Shown: positions 1 through 9,151 of the stretch, one piece after another | Numbering within the stretch: the stretch's first letter is position 1 | How the letters are laid out: each line of letters starts with the position of its first letter | Source of the DNA: Chitinophagaceae bacterium | GTDB lineage: Bacteria > Bacteroidota > Bacteroidia > Chitinophagales > UBA10324 | NCBI GenBank assembly: GCA_947469485.1 | Contig: CANIPU010000022.1 | Location: forward strand, 1-38,377 | DNA length: 38,377 nucleotides | Direction of reading: 5' to 3' | Notes under the pieces: model-generated | Told to the model about the DNA's origin: nothing | The model's database searches: none | What the model saw: only the letters and a program-made list of their open reading frames with translations | Translations under genes and position numbers: made by a program

Positions 1-881
1 AATCCGGTCATCATACAATTTTCTTCAGGATTGAAACAATGCTTCCCTTCCATAATCCGCCAACCATAATTTTTTCCTTTTTCAATAATGTCTATCTCTT
101 CGTATTCATTTTGCCCCACATCGGCACAAAACAATTCACCGGTTTTTCTGTCGAATGAAAAGCGCCACGGGTTGCGCAAACCATAACACCATACTTCATC
201 ACTGCCTCCCTTATTCACAAAAGGATTATCCGCAGGATTTACATATCCGCTTGCAGCATTTACATCTATTCGTAAAATTTTTCCGAGTAAAGTATTTGTG
301 TTTTGTCCGTTGCCAATGGTGCCATGCTTATCTCCTGCGCCGCCTCCATCACCTGTACCGATATATAAGTAACCGTCTTTTCCGAAAGCCAGCTGACCGC
401 CGTTGTGATTTGATTCGGGCTCTTCAATTTTCAGAATAATTTTTTCAGAGGCGATATCAGCTATATCGGGATTGGATGAAACCCTGTATTCAGCAATCAC
501 ACTCGTGTTATCCATTCCTTTTAAAGTAGTAGCAGCAGAATAATAAATATAAAACTTGCCATTGGTTTTGTATTGCGGATGAAACGCCAATCCAAGCAAT
601 CCTTTTTCGGAATAAATCGCAAATAATTTATCGAGCTTCAGCGTAACATCAAGAAACGGAGTGGGCAACAGCAACCCATTTTTTATTATCCGAATGGTTC
701 CGCTTTGTTCAATCACAAACAGCCGATTGCTTCCGTCACCGGCACTCACTGCGCCAACAGGTGCTTCGAGTCCGGAACAAATTTCAATCAATGATATACT
801 GTACGAAATGGGTTTTTCATTCTTCACTTCAGAATCTGCACAAGCGAGAAAAAGTAAAAATGCGATTGAGATAAGTTTCAT
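1..881 (-). CDS. PQQ-dependent sugar dehydrogenase, lipoprotein (3' end outside window)
   Basis: Translating the minus strand from the ATG at 879-881 gives about 293 uninterrupted codons that run off the left edge, so the C-terminus is missing. The N-terminus is a short hydrophobic signal ending in a lipobox (FLAC, Cys14), which predicts a lipid-anchored periplasmic or outer-membrane protein. Family motifs of the glucose/sorbosone dehydrogenase beta-propeller follow in order: an N-terminal GLEAPVGAV strand, LLGLAFHPQY, SNHNGGQLAFGKDGYLYIGT with GDGG, LLGKILRIDV, GLRNPWRFSFD, and ADVGQNEYEEI followed by NYGW. Known members oxidise aldoses with PQQ as cofactor and calcium in the propeller; the natural substrate here cannot be read. 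It is divergent from the deoxyhypusine-synthase-like gene. A -7 box TAACTTTG (minus, 905-912) lies 24 nt upstream of the ATG and supports this start. Confidence 0.88.
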   Translation of the reverse strand, partial: MKLISIAFLLFLACADSEVKNEKPISYSISLIEICSGLEAPVGAVSAGDGSNRLFVIEQSGTIRIIKNGLLLPTPFLDVTLKLDKLFAIYSEKGLLGLAFHPQYKTNGKFYIYYSAATTLKGMDNTSVIAEYRVSSNPDIADIASEKIILKIEEPESNHNGGQLAFGKDGYLYIGTGDGGGAGDKHGTIGNGQNTNTLLGKILRIDVNAASGYVNPADNPFVNKGGSDEVWCYGLRNPWRFSFDRKTGELFCADVGQNEYEEIDIIEKGKNYGWRIMEGKHCFNPEENCMMTG

Positions 882-904
882 TTTGAAAAAATCTGTGTTT
901 GAAT

Positions 905-912
905 CAAAGTTA
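905..912 (-). promoter_or_regulatory. Bacteroidota -7 box for the sugar dehydrogenase gene
   Basis: The minus strand reads TAACTTTG, a full match to the TAnnTTTG -7 element, 24 nt upstream of the lipoprotein ATG. I see no clear TTTG/TTG -33 element at the usual spacing, so the call rests on the -7 box and position alone. Confidence 0.45.
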
Positions 913-1003
913 AATAAAGCAAGAACTACCTTACTGTTTGTGTTTAATTATTTTCGCACCTTCGTTGATTGGTCTATTGACCAACAACATAAAACAAAAA
1001 TCC

Positions 1004-1978
1004 ATGAGTAAAGGTCCAGTTTCACAATTTATCACACATCACTACCGGCATTTTAATTCTGCAGCTTTGATTGATGCAGCAAAAGGATATGAAGCGCATT
1101 TAACCGCAGGTGGAAAAATGATGGTGACGCTCGCAGGAGCAATGAGCACGGCAGAGTTAGGAATTTCGTTTGCCGAAATGATTCGCCAGGGTAAAGTTGA
1201 TATTATCTCATGCACCGGTGCGAACCTTGAAGAAGATATTATGAATCTTGTTGCGCACTCGCATTACAAGCGTGTACCAAACTACCGTGAGCTGACTCCG
1301 CAGGACGAATGGGATTTGCTTGAGAACCATTACAACCGTGTAACAGATACTTGTATTCCTGAAGAAGAGGCATTCCGTCGCTTGCAAAAGCACATTCATA
1401 AAATATGGAAGGATGCGGAGACAAAAGGTGAAAGATATTTTCCGCACGAATACATGTACAAGATTTTGCTTAGTGGTGAGTTGGAACAGTATTATGAAAT
1501 TGATCCGAAGGATTCGTGGATGCTTGCTGCGGCTCAAAAAAATATCCCAATTATTGTTCCGGGCTGGGAAGATTCTACTATGGGAAATATTTTCGCTTCG
1601 TACTGCATCAAGGGCGAACTGAAACCTTCCACTATGAAATCAGGAATTGAATACATGGTGTGGCTGACTGAATGGTACCGAAATAATTCATCAGGAAAAG
1701 GAGTAGGATTTTTTCAAATAGGTGGAGGAATTGCAGGTGATTTCCCAATCTGTGTGGTGCCGATGATGTATCAGGATTTGGAGTGGCATGATGTTCCGTT
1801 CTGGAGTTATTTCTGCCAGATAAGTGACTCAACTACTTCGTATGGCTCTTATAGCGGCGCAGTTCCGAATGAAAAAATCACTTGGGGAAAACTGGATATC
1901 AATACGCCGAAGTTTATAGTGGAGAGCGATGCTACGATTGTTGCACCTCTGATATTTGCTTACATACTTGGGTGGTAA
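1004..1978 (+). CDS. Deoxyhypusine synthase-family protein (probable polyamine-modifying enzyme)
   Basis: A 324-residue protein if it starts at the ATG at 1004 (MSKGPVSQF); an upstream in-frame ATG at 938 would add 22 hydrophobic residues unlike the family and is not used. The sequence carries deoxyhypusine synthase hallmarks: the N-terminal AGAMSTAELG and SCTGANLEEDI (NAD-binding region), SGAVPNEKITWGK near the C-terminus with Lys296 at the position of the catalytic lysine that forms the enzyme-imine intermediate, and ESDATIVAPLI at the end. In eukaryotes and archaea the enzyme moves the aminobutyl group of spermidine to eIF5A/aIF5A. Bacteria have no such protein substrate, so bacterial homologues are thought to make homospermidine or related polyamines; that role is inference here. 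No other polyamine gene is in the window. Confidence 0.88.
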   Translation: MSKGPVSQFITHHYRHFNSAALIDAAKGYEAHLTAGGKMMVTLAGAMSTAELGISFAEMIRQGKVDIISCTGANLEEDIMNLVAHSHYKRVPNYRELTPQDEWDLLENHYNRVTDTCIPEEEAFRRLQKHIHKIWKDAETKGERYFPHEYMYKILLSGELEQYYEIDPKDSWMLAAAQKNIPIIVPGWEDSTMGNIFASYCIKGELKPSTMKSGIEYMVWLTEWYRNNSSGKGVGFFQIGGGIAGDFPICVVPMMYQDLEWHDVPFWSYFCQISDSTTSYGSYSGAVPNEKITWGKLDINTPKFIVESDATIVAPLIFAYILGW

Positions 1979-2001
1979 TTGCTTTTCATCTCTTACATTC
2001 G
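1968..2001 (+). promoter_or_regulatory. Possible promoter of the CotH-domain gene
   Basis: TACATTCG (1994-2001) differs from TAnnTTTG at one base and has a TTG (1968-1970) 23 nt upstream. It lies partly in the end of the previous gene and about 20 nt before the TTG start at 2022. Weak but correctly placed. Confidence 0.3.
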
Positions 2002-2021
2002 TCAAATAAAAATTTTCTTCG

Positions 2022-4451
2022 TTGAAAAAAATTTACCTACTCATTCTTGCAGTTTGTTTTTCAAACTTTGCAAGCGCTCAATCTTTTTCGCAGGTAGTAA
2101 GTGTTTTTGTTCCTGATGCTGGTCCAGTAGTATCTATTCCGATTACTGCGAGCGGGTTACCTGCAGCAATAAATAACTCATTTGGTGTTGAGAAAGTAAA
2201 TTTCTCAATGACACATACCTATACCGGTGATATTGCATGCTGGTTAAAATCTCCCGATGGAACTACAATTTTATTATTCAGCGGAGTTGGAGGCGGTGGC
2301 GATAATTTTGTAAACACCACATTGAAATGGGATGCACCAACAAGTATTGCAAATGGTACTGCACCTTTTACAGGTAGTTATCAGCCAATGGGTTTAATGG
2401 GTTTAATTAACAATGGTCAAAATCCTAATGGAATATGGCAATTTCAGTTTCAGGATCAGGCTGGTGTTGATACCGGAAGAGTTTCATTTATCAGTATCAC
2501 TTTCAGTTCTAATCCTGCACCCGGCCTGGCTCTCGATAGCACTCGCTTACCAATCGTGAATATTAATACGGGTGGAACAGCAATTCCTGATGCAAATAAA
2601 ATTCCGGCAACATTTACAATCATTGATAATGGCAGTGGCATGTGGAATTATTTTGATCAAACAACTTATTCTCTTGAAGGAAACATGACGGTTGAATTGC
2701 AGGGTTTCACGGGTCCATCGTATCCGAAAAAGAATTACGATTTCGATTTAACTGATGCCGGAGGAATTGATATTGATACATCGTTATTGGGAATGCCATC
2801 TGAAAATGATTGGATATTAAAAGCAGAATACCTTGATTATTCATTAATGAAAAATCCGGTTTCTTATGAAATGTCGAGAAGAATGGGACGATATGCACCG
2901 CGCACAGTTTTTTGTGAAGTGCTTGTTAACGGTGAATACATGGGTGTATATAATTTAACTGAGAAAGTGAAGCGCGATTCTAACAGGGTTGATATTTCAA
3001 AATTAACATCAGCCGATATTTCTGGACCTGAATTAACAGGTGGATATATAATTGAAATGAATATTAATGGAGATCCGGGCGCATGGAATTCAACTTATCT
3101 TCCAATAAATTATGCCACTTGCAATTTGCCTGTTGAGTTTAAACATGTTTATCCGAAAGCTGATAGCATTAATCTGCCCCAGCATTATTACATCAAATCA
3201 TTTGTTGATAGTTTTGAAAATGCATTGTGGTATCCCGGATTTCAGGATCCTGTAACCGGCTGGAGAAGATTTGCAGGAGAGGGTTCGTTCATTGATTTTC
3301 TGATTGTAAATGAATTCAGCGCCAACTACGATTCTTATGGAAGAAGCACCTACTTGTATAAGGAAAAAATTACTGACGGAAACAAATTGCACATTGGTCC
3401 GCCATGGGATTATGACCGTGCTTTCGCTGATGGCACTCAAAGCGGATGGGTGAATGAAATAACACATCCCGGCTGGCCATTTCCATTTTGGTGGAGTCAG
3501 TTTCGTCAGGATTCGGTGTTTGAGCGGAAACTTTATTGTCGTTGGCATACACTGCGAACAACCACTCTAAGTGACGATTCGTTTTATACCTATATTGATT
3601 CAATCAGCAATTATATTCATGATGCCGCGGAAAGAAACTTTATGCGCTGGCCTGAATTAGGTGTTACAGATTATGATGCACAGGTTGTAACCTTAAATGA
3701 TTTTATTCACGACAGAAACCAGTGGATTGATATCGCGTTGCCCGATTCAGATTTGGTAAGTACAGCAGTTAGTTTGCCCAACATTCAAATTTGTCAGTTT
3801 GAAACAGTGAATGCTACGCAAGGCGGTAGCTGGATGTTTAATTATTTATGGAGTACAGGCGCAACAACAAGTTCAATTCCAATTAATAGTTCAGGGTCTT
3901 ATTCGGTAACAGTTTCCAGCATTTATGGTTGTCCAACGGCATCAGATGGTTTCAATGCAACAACTTTCCCGATACCCGATGCTTCTTTCACTGCCACTTC
4001 ATTAGGAAACAATGCATATTTATTTACTCCTTCCTTTACCACTGCTACATTGTATTTGTGGGATTTTGGAAATGGAAATATTTCATCGCAAATGAATCCG
4101 ATTGCGGTATTGCCTGATTCTCCTGCTATAGTTTCTTTAACTATTTATGGTGCAAATGGTTGTTCAGATATTTTCAATGATACTTTGAATATTGTTAATT
4201 CTGTTTACGGAATTTATTCAGATAAAACAATTCGAATTTATCCTAACCCTGCGAGTGAACTATTATTTGTTCAAACAGATGTGTCGGACATTGATAGAAT
4301 TGAAATCCTTAATGTTGAGGGTAGAAAAGTTATTAGTGAACCATTTTCTAATTCCATTTCTATTCAATCACTTTCACAAGGAGTTTATGAATTGAATTTA
4401 TATTCTAAGAACGGATTGCTGACTGGCAAGAAGCGATTTGTTAAAATGTAA
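2022..4451 (+). CDS. Secreted P-domain/CotH-kinase protein with T9SS type A sorting tail
   Basis: An 809-residue modular surface or secreted protein starting at TTG (2022), chosen because it opens directly into a signal peptide (residues 1-19, cleavage after ASA before Gln20). Residues about 30-165 resemble the proprotein-convertase P domain: THTYTGDIACWLKSPDGT, then NPNGIWQFQFQD and DTGRVSFISITF. Residues about 170-580 are a CotH-type domain with LQGFTGPSYPKKNYDFDL, LDYSLMKNPVSYEMSRRMG, GEYMGVYNLTEKVKRD and the metal-binding-like PWDYDRAF. CotH proteins are atypical secreted protein kinases, known from Bacillus spore coats and fungal surface proteins. A Cys/Gly-rich Ig/PKD-like region (about 595-725) and a type A T9SS domain (IRIYPNPASELLFV to the terminal KRFVKM) follow. 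Kinase activity and substrate are not shown by the sequence. Confidence 0.85.
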   Translation: MKKIYLLILAVCFSNFASAQSFSQVVSVFVPDAGPVVSIPITASGLPAAINNSFGVEKVNFSMTHTYTGDIACWLKSPDGTTILLFSGVGGGGDNFVNTTLKWDAPTSIANGTAPFTGSYQPMGLMGLINNGQNPNGIWQFQFQDQAGVDTGRVSFISITFSSNPAPGLALDSTRLPIVNINTGGTAIPDANKIPATFTIIDNGSGMWNYFDQTTYSLEGNMTVELQGFTGPSYPKKNYDFDLTDAGGIDIDTSLLGMPSENDWILKAEYLDYSLMKNPVSYEMSRRMGRYAPRTVFCEVLVNGEYMGVYNLTEKVKRDSNRVDISKLTSADISGPELTGGYIIEMNINGDPGAWNSTYLPINYATCNLPVEFKHVYPKADSINLPQHYYIKSFVDSFENALWYPGFQDPVTGWRRFAGEGSFIDFLIVNEFSANYDSYGRSTYLYKEKITDGNKLHIGPPWDYDRAFADGTQSGWVNEITHPGWPFPFWWSQFRQDSVFERKLYCRWHTLRTTTLSDDSFYTYIDSISNYIHDAAERNFMRWPELGVTDYDAQVVTLNDFIHDRNQWIDIALPDSDLVSTAVSLPNIQICQFETVNATQGGSWMFNYLWSTGATTSSIPINSSGSYSVTVSSIYGCPTASDGFNATTFPIPDASFTATSLGNNAYLFTPSFTTATLYLWDFGNGNISSQMNPIAVLPDSPAIVSLTIYGANGCSDIFNDTLNIVNSVYGIYSDKTIRIYPNPASELLFVQTDVSDIDRIEILNVEGRKVISEPFSNSISIQSLSQGVYELNLYSKNGLLTGKKRFVKM

Positions 4452-4502
4452 TTCAGGTCCCCCTTCAGATTTGTTGGTTTCTTATTGCCAAATGTTGAAA
4501 GT

Positions 4503-4538
4503 TTTGTAAATGGGCACTATTGCTTTTACCTACTTTTG
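4503..4538 (+). promoter_or_regulatory. purL promoter; decides the purL start
   Basis: TACTTTTG at 4531-4538 is a perfect -7 box, with TTTG (4503-4506) 24 nt upstream, slightly longer than the usual spacer. Transcription would begin near 4545. A possible TTG start at 4520 would lie inside the promoter, so the ATG at 4565 is the real start. Confidence 0.6.
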
Positions 4539-4564
4539 ACGGCGAAAAATCATTCAAACATTTA

Positions 4565-6796
4565 ATGTCAACCACAACAAAGGAAGTAGCTGTAACATTT
4601 GAAACTGCAAAGCAGTTAGGATTACTTGAAGAAGAATTTGACAAGATTAAAGAAGTACTTGGCCGCACTCCAAATTTTACAGAGCTCAGTATTTATTCTG
4701 TTATGTGGAGCGAACATTGTTCGTATAAAAATTCCATCCGTCTTTTAAAAACATTACCACGCGAAGGAGATAAGTTGCTGGCAAAAGCGGGTGAAGAAAA
4801 TGCCGGACTTGTGGATATTGGAAATGGATTAGCATGTGCTTTTAAAATTGAATCGCATAATCATCCCTCAGCAATTGAACCATATCAGGGTGCTGCTACA
4901 GGTGTAGGCGGAATTCATCGTGATATTTTTACCATGGGCGCCCGACCTGTTGCCGCTTTAAATTCTCTTCGATTCGGAAAGTTAAATGATGAAAAAACCA
5001 AGCATTTATTGCGCGGAGTAGTTAAAGGAATTGGAGATTATGGAAATGCATTTGGTGTTCCAACAGTAGGTGGTGAAGTTTTTTTTGATGAGTGTTATTC
5101 AACTAATCCATTAGTTAATGCATTCAGTGCCGGAATAGTTGAAGTCGGAAAAAATGTTTCTGCAACATCTTATGGTGTGGGTAATCCTGTTTTCATTGTT
5201 GGCTCGGCAACAGGTAAAGATGGAATTCACGGCGCCACTTTCGCTTCAGCAGATATTACTGAAGACAGTGCTGAAAAATTACCCAGTGTTCAAGTTGGCG
5301 ATCCGTTTCAGGAAAAATTATTACTGGAAGCATCACTCGAAATAATTGAAACCGGTGCATTGATAGGAATGCAGGATATGGGAGCTGCAGGTATTACTTG
5401 CTCAACTTCTGAAATGAGTGCTAAAGGAGGTGCAGGAATGAAAATTTATTTAGATAAAGTTCCACTTCGCCAGCAAAACATGAAGCCATTTGAAATTCTG
5501 CTAAGCGAATCACAAGAACGCATGTTGCTGGTTGTGAAAAAAGGAATGGAAGATAAAATTCAGAAGGTTTTTGATAAGTGGGATTTGAATTGTGTGTGTA
5601 TAGGTGAAGTTACTGATGGCGACAGATTACAATATTTTATGTATGACGAATTAGTTGCTGATGTACCAGCCGAATCATTAGTTCTGGGCGGGGGTGCTCC
5701 GGTTTACACCCGAGAATCTAAAGAGCCCGAATATTTTTCTTCTGCCAAAAATTTTAAAATAAATAATATTCCTGAACCAAATGATATAAGGGCAGTGGCT
5801 GAGCAATTGGTTCAAATGCCAAATATTGCTTCAAAGAAATGGGTGTTTGAACAATATGACTCAATGGTTGGAATTAATAATACTTCAACTAATGCGCCAA
5901 GTGATGCTGCTGTGGTTAGAATTAAAAATTCAGATGCTGCACTTGTATTAAAAGTCGATTGTAATTCACGCTATGTTTACAGCGACCCATATAATGGAGC
6001 AGCCATAGCAGTTTCAGAAGCAGCAAGAAATATTGTTTGCAGTGGTGGTGAACCGAGTGCAATTACTAATTGCCTTAATTTTGGAAATCCTTATAATCCC
6101 GAAGTATTCTGGCAATTCGAAAATGCAATAAAAGGAATGGGCGATGCTTGTCGCGCATTTTCAACTCCTGTAACAGGTGGTAATGTGAGTTTTTACAATC
6201 AATCATCTGATGATGGACCGGTGTTTCCAACGCCAACTATTGGTATGCTTGGTTTAATAGACCATATGAAAAACCGAATGACTCTGGACTTCAAAAACGA
6301 GGGTGATTATATTTATTTGATTGGCGAAACACATAATGATATTAATGCTTCTGAATACTTAGCAAATATTTGTGGAGTTAAACTTTCACCTGCACCACAT
6401 TTTAATTTGGAAGAAGAAGTTAATGTTCAAAATGCAGTTAAAGATTTAATCAGAAAAAAATTAATTAAATCAGCACATGATTGCAGCGATGGTGGATTGT
6501 TTGTGACTTTGCTCGAATCTGCAATAGCTGGAAACAATGGATTTGATATTTCAACTGATGACTTCTTCCGTAAAGATGCTTTCTTGTTTGGGGAATCACA
6601 AAGCAGAATTGTGGTTTCAGTTGCTGAAGAAAAACAAGATGAATTTATAAAGGCTCTTGCAACCCATAAAATTGATTTCAGCATGTTGGGTGAGGTAACT
6701 GATTCTCCGTTGTATATTGATGGTGATGAATTTGGTGATGTTTCTTATTGGAAGGAGTTGTACGAAAATGTAATTGGAAAGGAGATGAGCAGGTAA
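4565..6796 (+). CDS. purL: Phosphoribosylformylglycinamidine synthase subunit PurL
   Basis: Cytoplasmic enzyme of purine synthesis: converts FGAR, ATP and glutamine-derived ammonia to FGAM. At 743 residues it is the PurL of the three-subunit PurL-PurQ-PurS type, not the roughly 1,300-residue fused form. Visible motifs: [13 protein letters not shown] (about 40-52), the signature [21 protein letters not shown] then [11 protein letters not shown] (about 95-130), [24 protein letters not shown], the second half with [27 protein letters not shown] and [13 protein letters not shown] near the C-terminus. These are the paired AIR-synthase-type domains. The start at ATG 4565 is fixed by the promoter at 4503-4538. 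purQ and purS are not in the window, so this gene stands apart from its partners. No strong terminator follows. Confidence 0.97.
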   Translation: MSTTTKEVAVTFETAKQLGLLEEEFDKIKEVLGRTPNFTELSIYSVMWSEHCSYKNSIRLLKTLPREGDKLLAKAGEENAGLVDIGNGLACAFKIESHNHPSAIEPYQGAATGVGGIHRDIFTMGARPVAALNSLRFGKLNDEKTKHLLRGVVKGIGDYGNAFGVPTVGGEVFFDECYSTNPLVNAFSAGIVEVGKNVSATSYGVGNPVFIVGSATGKDGIHGATFASADITEDSAEKLPSVQVGDPFQEKLLLEASLEIIETGALIGMQDMGAAGITCSTSEMSAKGGAGMKIYLDKVPLRQQNMKPFEILLSESQERMLLVVKKGMEDKIQKVFDKWDLNCVCIGEVTDGDRLQYFMYDELVADVPAESLVLGGGAPVYTRESKEPEYFSSAKNFKINNIPEPNDIRAVAEQLVQMPNIASKKWVFEQYDSMVGINNTSTNAPSDAAVVRIKNSDAALVLKVDCNSRYVYSDPYNGAAIAVSEAARNIVCSGGEPSAITNCLNFGNPYNPEVFWQFENAIKGMGDACRAFSTPVTGGNVSFYNQSSDDGPVFPTPTIGMLGLIDHMKNRMTLDFKNEGDYIYLIGETHNDINASEYLANICGVKLSPAPHFNLEEEVNVQNAVKDLIRKKLIKSAHDCSDGGLFVTLLESAIAGNNGFDISTDDFFRKDAFLFGESQSRIVVSVAEEKQDEFIKALATHKIDFSMLGEVTDSPLYIDGDEFGDVSYWKELYENVIGKEMSR

Positions 6797-6887
6797 GTTG
6801 AGGAAAGAAAGTGTTAAGTTTCATTTTCAATTCATAAGCTAAATTCAAATTAAACTGTAAAAAAGCAAGGATTTGGGCAGGTAATTT

Positions 6888-6911
6888 CGGAGTTGACTTT
6901 CCGCTTTTTTT
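6888..6911 (+). terminator. Weak possible terminator after purL
   Basis: A short stem CGGA/TCCG (6888-6891 with 6900-6903) is followed by a seven-T run (6905-6911). The stem is only 4 bp, so it may not work alone. It lies 90-115 nt after the purL stop and just before the promoter region of the next gene. Confidence 0.25.
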
Positions 6912-6928
6912 GACTCGGGATTTTAATG

Positions 6929-6936
6929 TATCTTTC
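6929..6936 (+). promoter_or_regulatory. Possible -7 box of the secreted Calx-beta gene
   Basis: TATCTTTC is one base from TAnnTTTG and has a TTTG at 6909-6912, but the spacer of 16 nt is short. It lies 38 nt before the ATG at 6975. Confidence 0.3.
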
Positions 6937-6974
6937 GCAAGAATTTTTTAACAGAAATTCTGCATTTTTAATAA

Positions 6975-8453
6975 ATGAAAAAGAACTTTGGATTTTTATT
7001 TATGATTTTGTTTGTATGCGAGATTTCGTTTGCACAAACAAGAGGTATCATGAATTCTAGTTTTGAAATTCCCGCATTTTCAATTGGTACAGTTGAGTTT
7101 TTGGGTGCTCAAAATGATCCAAGCCCATCTATTCCTGGTTGGTATACTACAAATGGTTCATATAATGGATTTCAGCATCCAATGGAATTATGGTCAACAG
7201 GGTATAGCGGAGTTGATGCCCCCTTAGGCTTGGGTAATCAATACACCGAAATTAATTGCAGTGAAAATGCCCGTATTTATCAGATTGTTTGTCTTATTCA
7301 AGGAGAAAAGATTGATTGGTCGTTTTATCACAGAGGTCGGGCAGGAACAGATGTAACTGAGTTTAATATTTATGATTTAGCTGGTGTAAATAAAATTCAG
7401 GTTTTAGAAACTGCAACATCAGCACAGGTTTGGAAAACTTATTCGAATTCTGCAATTTTCAATGGACCAACAGGTTTTTATCAGGTTTCATTTGAAGTTG
7501 TAAGTTCATCAACCGATAATCCGGCAGTTGGAAATTTTTTAGATGGAGTGAATTTAACTTTTCACCCCTTAGTGGAGTTTTTACAGCCAAGTTATTCAGG
7601 TGTTGAACATGTTGGAAATAATTTACCAAAAATAAGAGTTAAAGGAACAGTTCCTGCTGGCGGAATGAATCTGACATTTGCATTAAACGGAGGCACATCA
7701 ACTCCAGGTCTTGATTATACATTAAATACCACCTTGTTAATTCCTGAAGGGGAGTATAGTGGTAGTAGTGCAGTTTCTTTTACATTGCCTCTAACTATCT
7801 ATGATGAAGAAATTATTGAACAAGATGAAACTGTAACTGTTTCACTGGTAAGTGCCGATGCCGGAGGTCAATTGCTCGATGCAAATTGTGATGGACAAAC
7901 ATTATTATCAGCAACTTATAAAATTGTGAATGACGATGTATGCATTACTCCTTATATTGTAGCAAGCAGTCCAATGCCTTTTTGTAATGGGGATACCGTA
8001 CTGCTAAATGTTGCTGATGTAAGTAATGTTGAATGGTCAACAGGTGAAAAAACATTGTCAATTGCAGTTTTTGAACCAGGGAAGTATGTTGTTACTTCAT
8101 TTGACCATAATTGCAACTCTAAAGATTCTATATTGGTTGAAACAAAAATTTGTGATTGCAATGTTGTAGTTCCAACTGCATTTTCTCCGAATGGAGATGG
8201 AATGAATGATTTATTCAGACCACTCAATGCCAACAAATGCAAGGTGGAGGATATGGAATTAAATGTATTTAATCGATGGGGCGATTTAATTTATAGTTCT
8301 AATGATATTCATAAACCCTGGGATGGAACATATAAAGGTGAGCCGGTACCGGTTGGTGTTTATTTATGGACTTTGGCTTATAAAGTTCAGGGTGAAAATG
8401 AATCGCAACCACTAGCTGGTTCTATGACCGGCAATGTTACTTTGCTGAGATAA
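6975..8453 (+). CDS. Secreted Calx-beta protein with gliding-motility (T9SS type B) C-terminal domain
   Basis: A 492-residue exported protein. The signal peptide is residues 1-20, cleaved before Gln21. Residues about 25-195 look like a beta-sandwich carbohydrate-binding-type region (NSSFEIPAF, IPGWYTTNG, MELWSTGYSG, YTEIN, WSFYHRGRAGTD). Residues about 200-322 match a Calx-beta domain (TPGLDYTL, LIPEGEY, LTIYDEEIIEQDETVTVSLV, IVNDD). After a Cys-rich Ig-like stretch, residues about 395-492 form the type B sorting/gliding-motility C-terminal domain: VVPTAFSPNGDGMNDLF, LNVFNRWGDLIYSS, WDGTYKGEPVPVGVYLW, GNVTLLR. Such proteins are exported by T9SS and often displayed as adhesins. No catalytic residues were recognised. 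Its stop codon directly abuts the rsmG stop codon on the other strand. Confidence 0.85.
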   Translation: MKKNFGFLFMILFVCEISFAQTRGIMNSSFEIPAFSIGTVEFLGAQNDPSPSIPGWYTTNGSYNGFQHPMELWSTGYSGVDAPLGLGNQYTEINCSENARIYQIVCLIQGEKIDWSFYHRGRAGTDVTEFNIYDLAGVNKIQVLETATSAQVWKTYSNSAIFNGPTGFYQVSFEVVSSSTDNPAVGNFLDGVNLTFHPLVEFLQPSYSGVEHVGNNLPKIRVKGTVPAGGMNLTFALNGGTSTPGLDYTLNTTLLIPEGEYSGSSAVSFTLPLTIYDEEIIEQDETVTVSLVSADAGGQLLDANCDGQTLLSATYKIVNDDVCITPYIVASSPMPFCNGDTVLLNVADVSNVEWSTGEKTLSIAVFEPGKYVVTSFDHNCNSKDSILVETKICDCNVVVPTAFSPNGDGMNDLFRPLNANKCKVEDMELNVFNRWGDLIYSSNDIHKPWDGTYKGEPVPVGVYLWTLAYKVQGENESQPLAGSMTGNVTLLR

Positions 8454-9089
8454 TTATTTTCTCAGGTAAACTATTTTCTTTTCTGTAAAATATTCTTCTT
8501 CGAAAAAATCTGTAATGGAATAGAATTGATAAAAGATATTATTGAATTTTAATTCTTCTTTTAAATCTCCGCCTTTTAATAACAGCCAACCATTTTTTAA
8601 TGAATTATTATTTTCTCTTTTCAATAATCCTTTTGTCCAAGTCAATAGTTTTGGAATTTCGGCTACACCTCTGCATGTTATAAAATCATATTCTGTTTTC
8701 AGTTCTTCTACTCTCGCTTTTTCAGCAAAAACATTTTCCAGATTCAATTCTTTTATAATTTCATTCACTACCTGAATTTTCTTTCCAATACTATCAACCA
8801 GGTGGAAATTTACCTCCGGAAAAAAAATTGCAAGTGGAATTCCTGGAAATCCACCGCCGGTTCCAAAGTCAAGAATTTCGGATTGGGGAGTGAACGAAAT
8901 TAATTTCGCAATGCTTAATGAGTGAAGAACATGCCTCTCGTAAAAGTGTTCGAAGTCTTTTCTTGAAATAACATTGATCCGCTCATTCCATTGGCCATAG
9001 AGTGGCATTAATTTCTCAAACTGTATAATTTGCTTAGAGGAAAGTTCCGGAAAATACTTCTTAAAAATTTCTATTGAAGGGTTTGCCAC
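8454..9089 (-). CDS. rsmG: 16S rRNA (guanine527-N7)-methyltransferase RsmG
   Basis: A 211-residue class I SAM-dependent methyltransferase that modifies G527 of 16S rRNA. The SAM-binding glycine loop is clear: ILDFGTGGGFPGIPLAIFFP (about residues 68-87), followed by HLVDSIGKKIQVVNE, the RsmG-specific acidic/lysine signature, then FITCRGVAEIPKLLTW. The N-terminus with QIIQFEKLMPLYGQWNERINVISRKD is typical of the family. Length matches the usual 205-215 residues. It is the last gene of a minus-strand run after the glycosyltransferase and sigma factor genes, separated from the latter by 62 nt. A near-consensus -7 box (AATCTTTG, minus strand 9095-9102) lies just upstream and would give a very short leader. 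Confidence 0.95.
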   Translation of the reverse strand: MANPSIEIFKKYFPELSSKQIIQFEKLMPLYGQWNERINVISRKDFEHFYERHVLHSLSIAKLISFTPQSEILDFGTGGGFPGIPLAIFFPEVNFHLVDSIGKKIQVVNEIIKELNLENVFAEKARVEELKTEYDFITCRGVAEIPKLLTWTKGLLKRENNNSLKNGWLLLKGGDLKEELKFNNIFYQFYSITDFFEEEYFTEKKIVYLRK

Positions 9090-9151
9090 AGATTCAAAGA
9101 TTAAATAAATATATAGAAACCTTTCAACTTCAGGTTGTCAGACTTCACAAA

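Noticed and set aside
155-439. Plus-strand open frame of 94 codons
   Set aside because: Shadow of the same minus-strand sugar dehydrogenase; composition rich in His, Arg and Cys is typical of a wrong frame.
661-1011. Plus-strand open frame of 116 codons
   Set aside because: It is antisense to the sugar dehydrogenase lipoprotein gene, whose family motifs are clear on the minus strand; the plus-strand translation has no recognisable motif.
4520-4564. TTG start giving a 758-residue PurL
   Set aside because: The codon lies inside the promoter spacer (TTTG 4503, TACTTTTG 4531), so it would not be in the mRNA.
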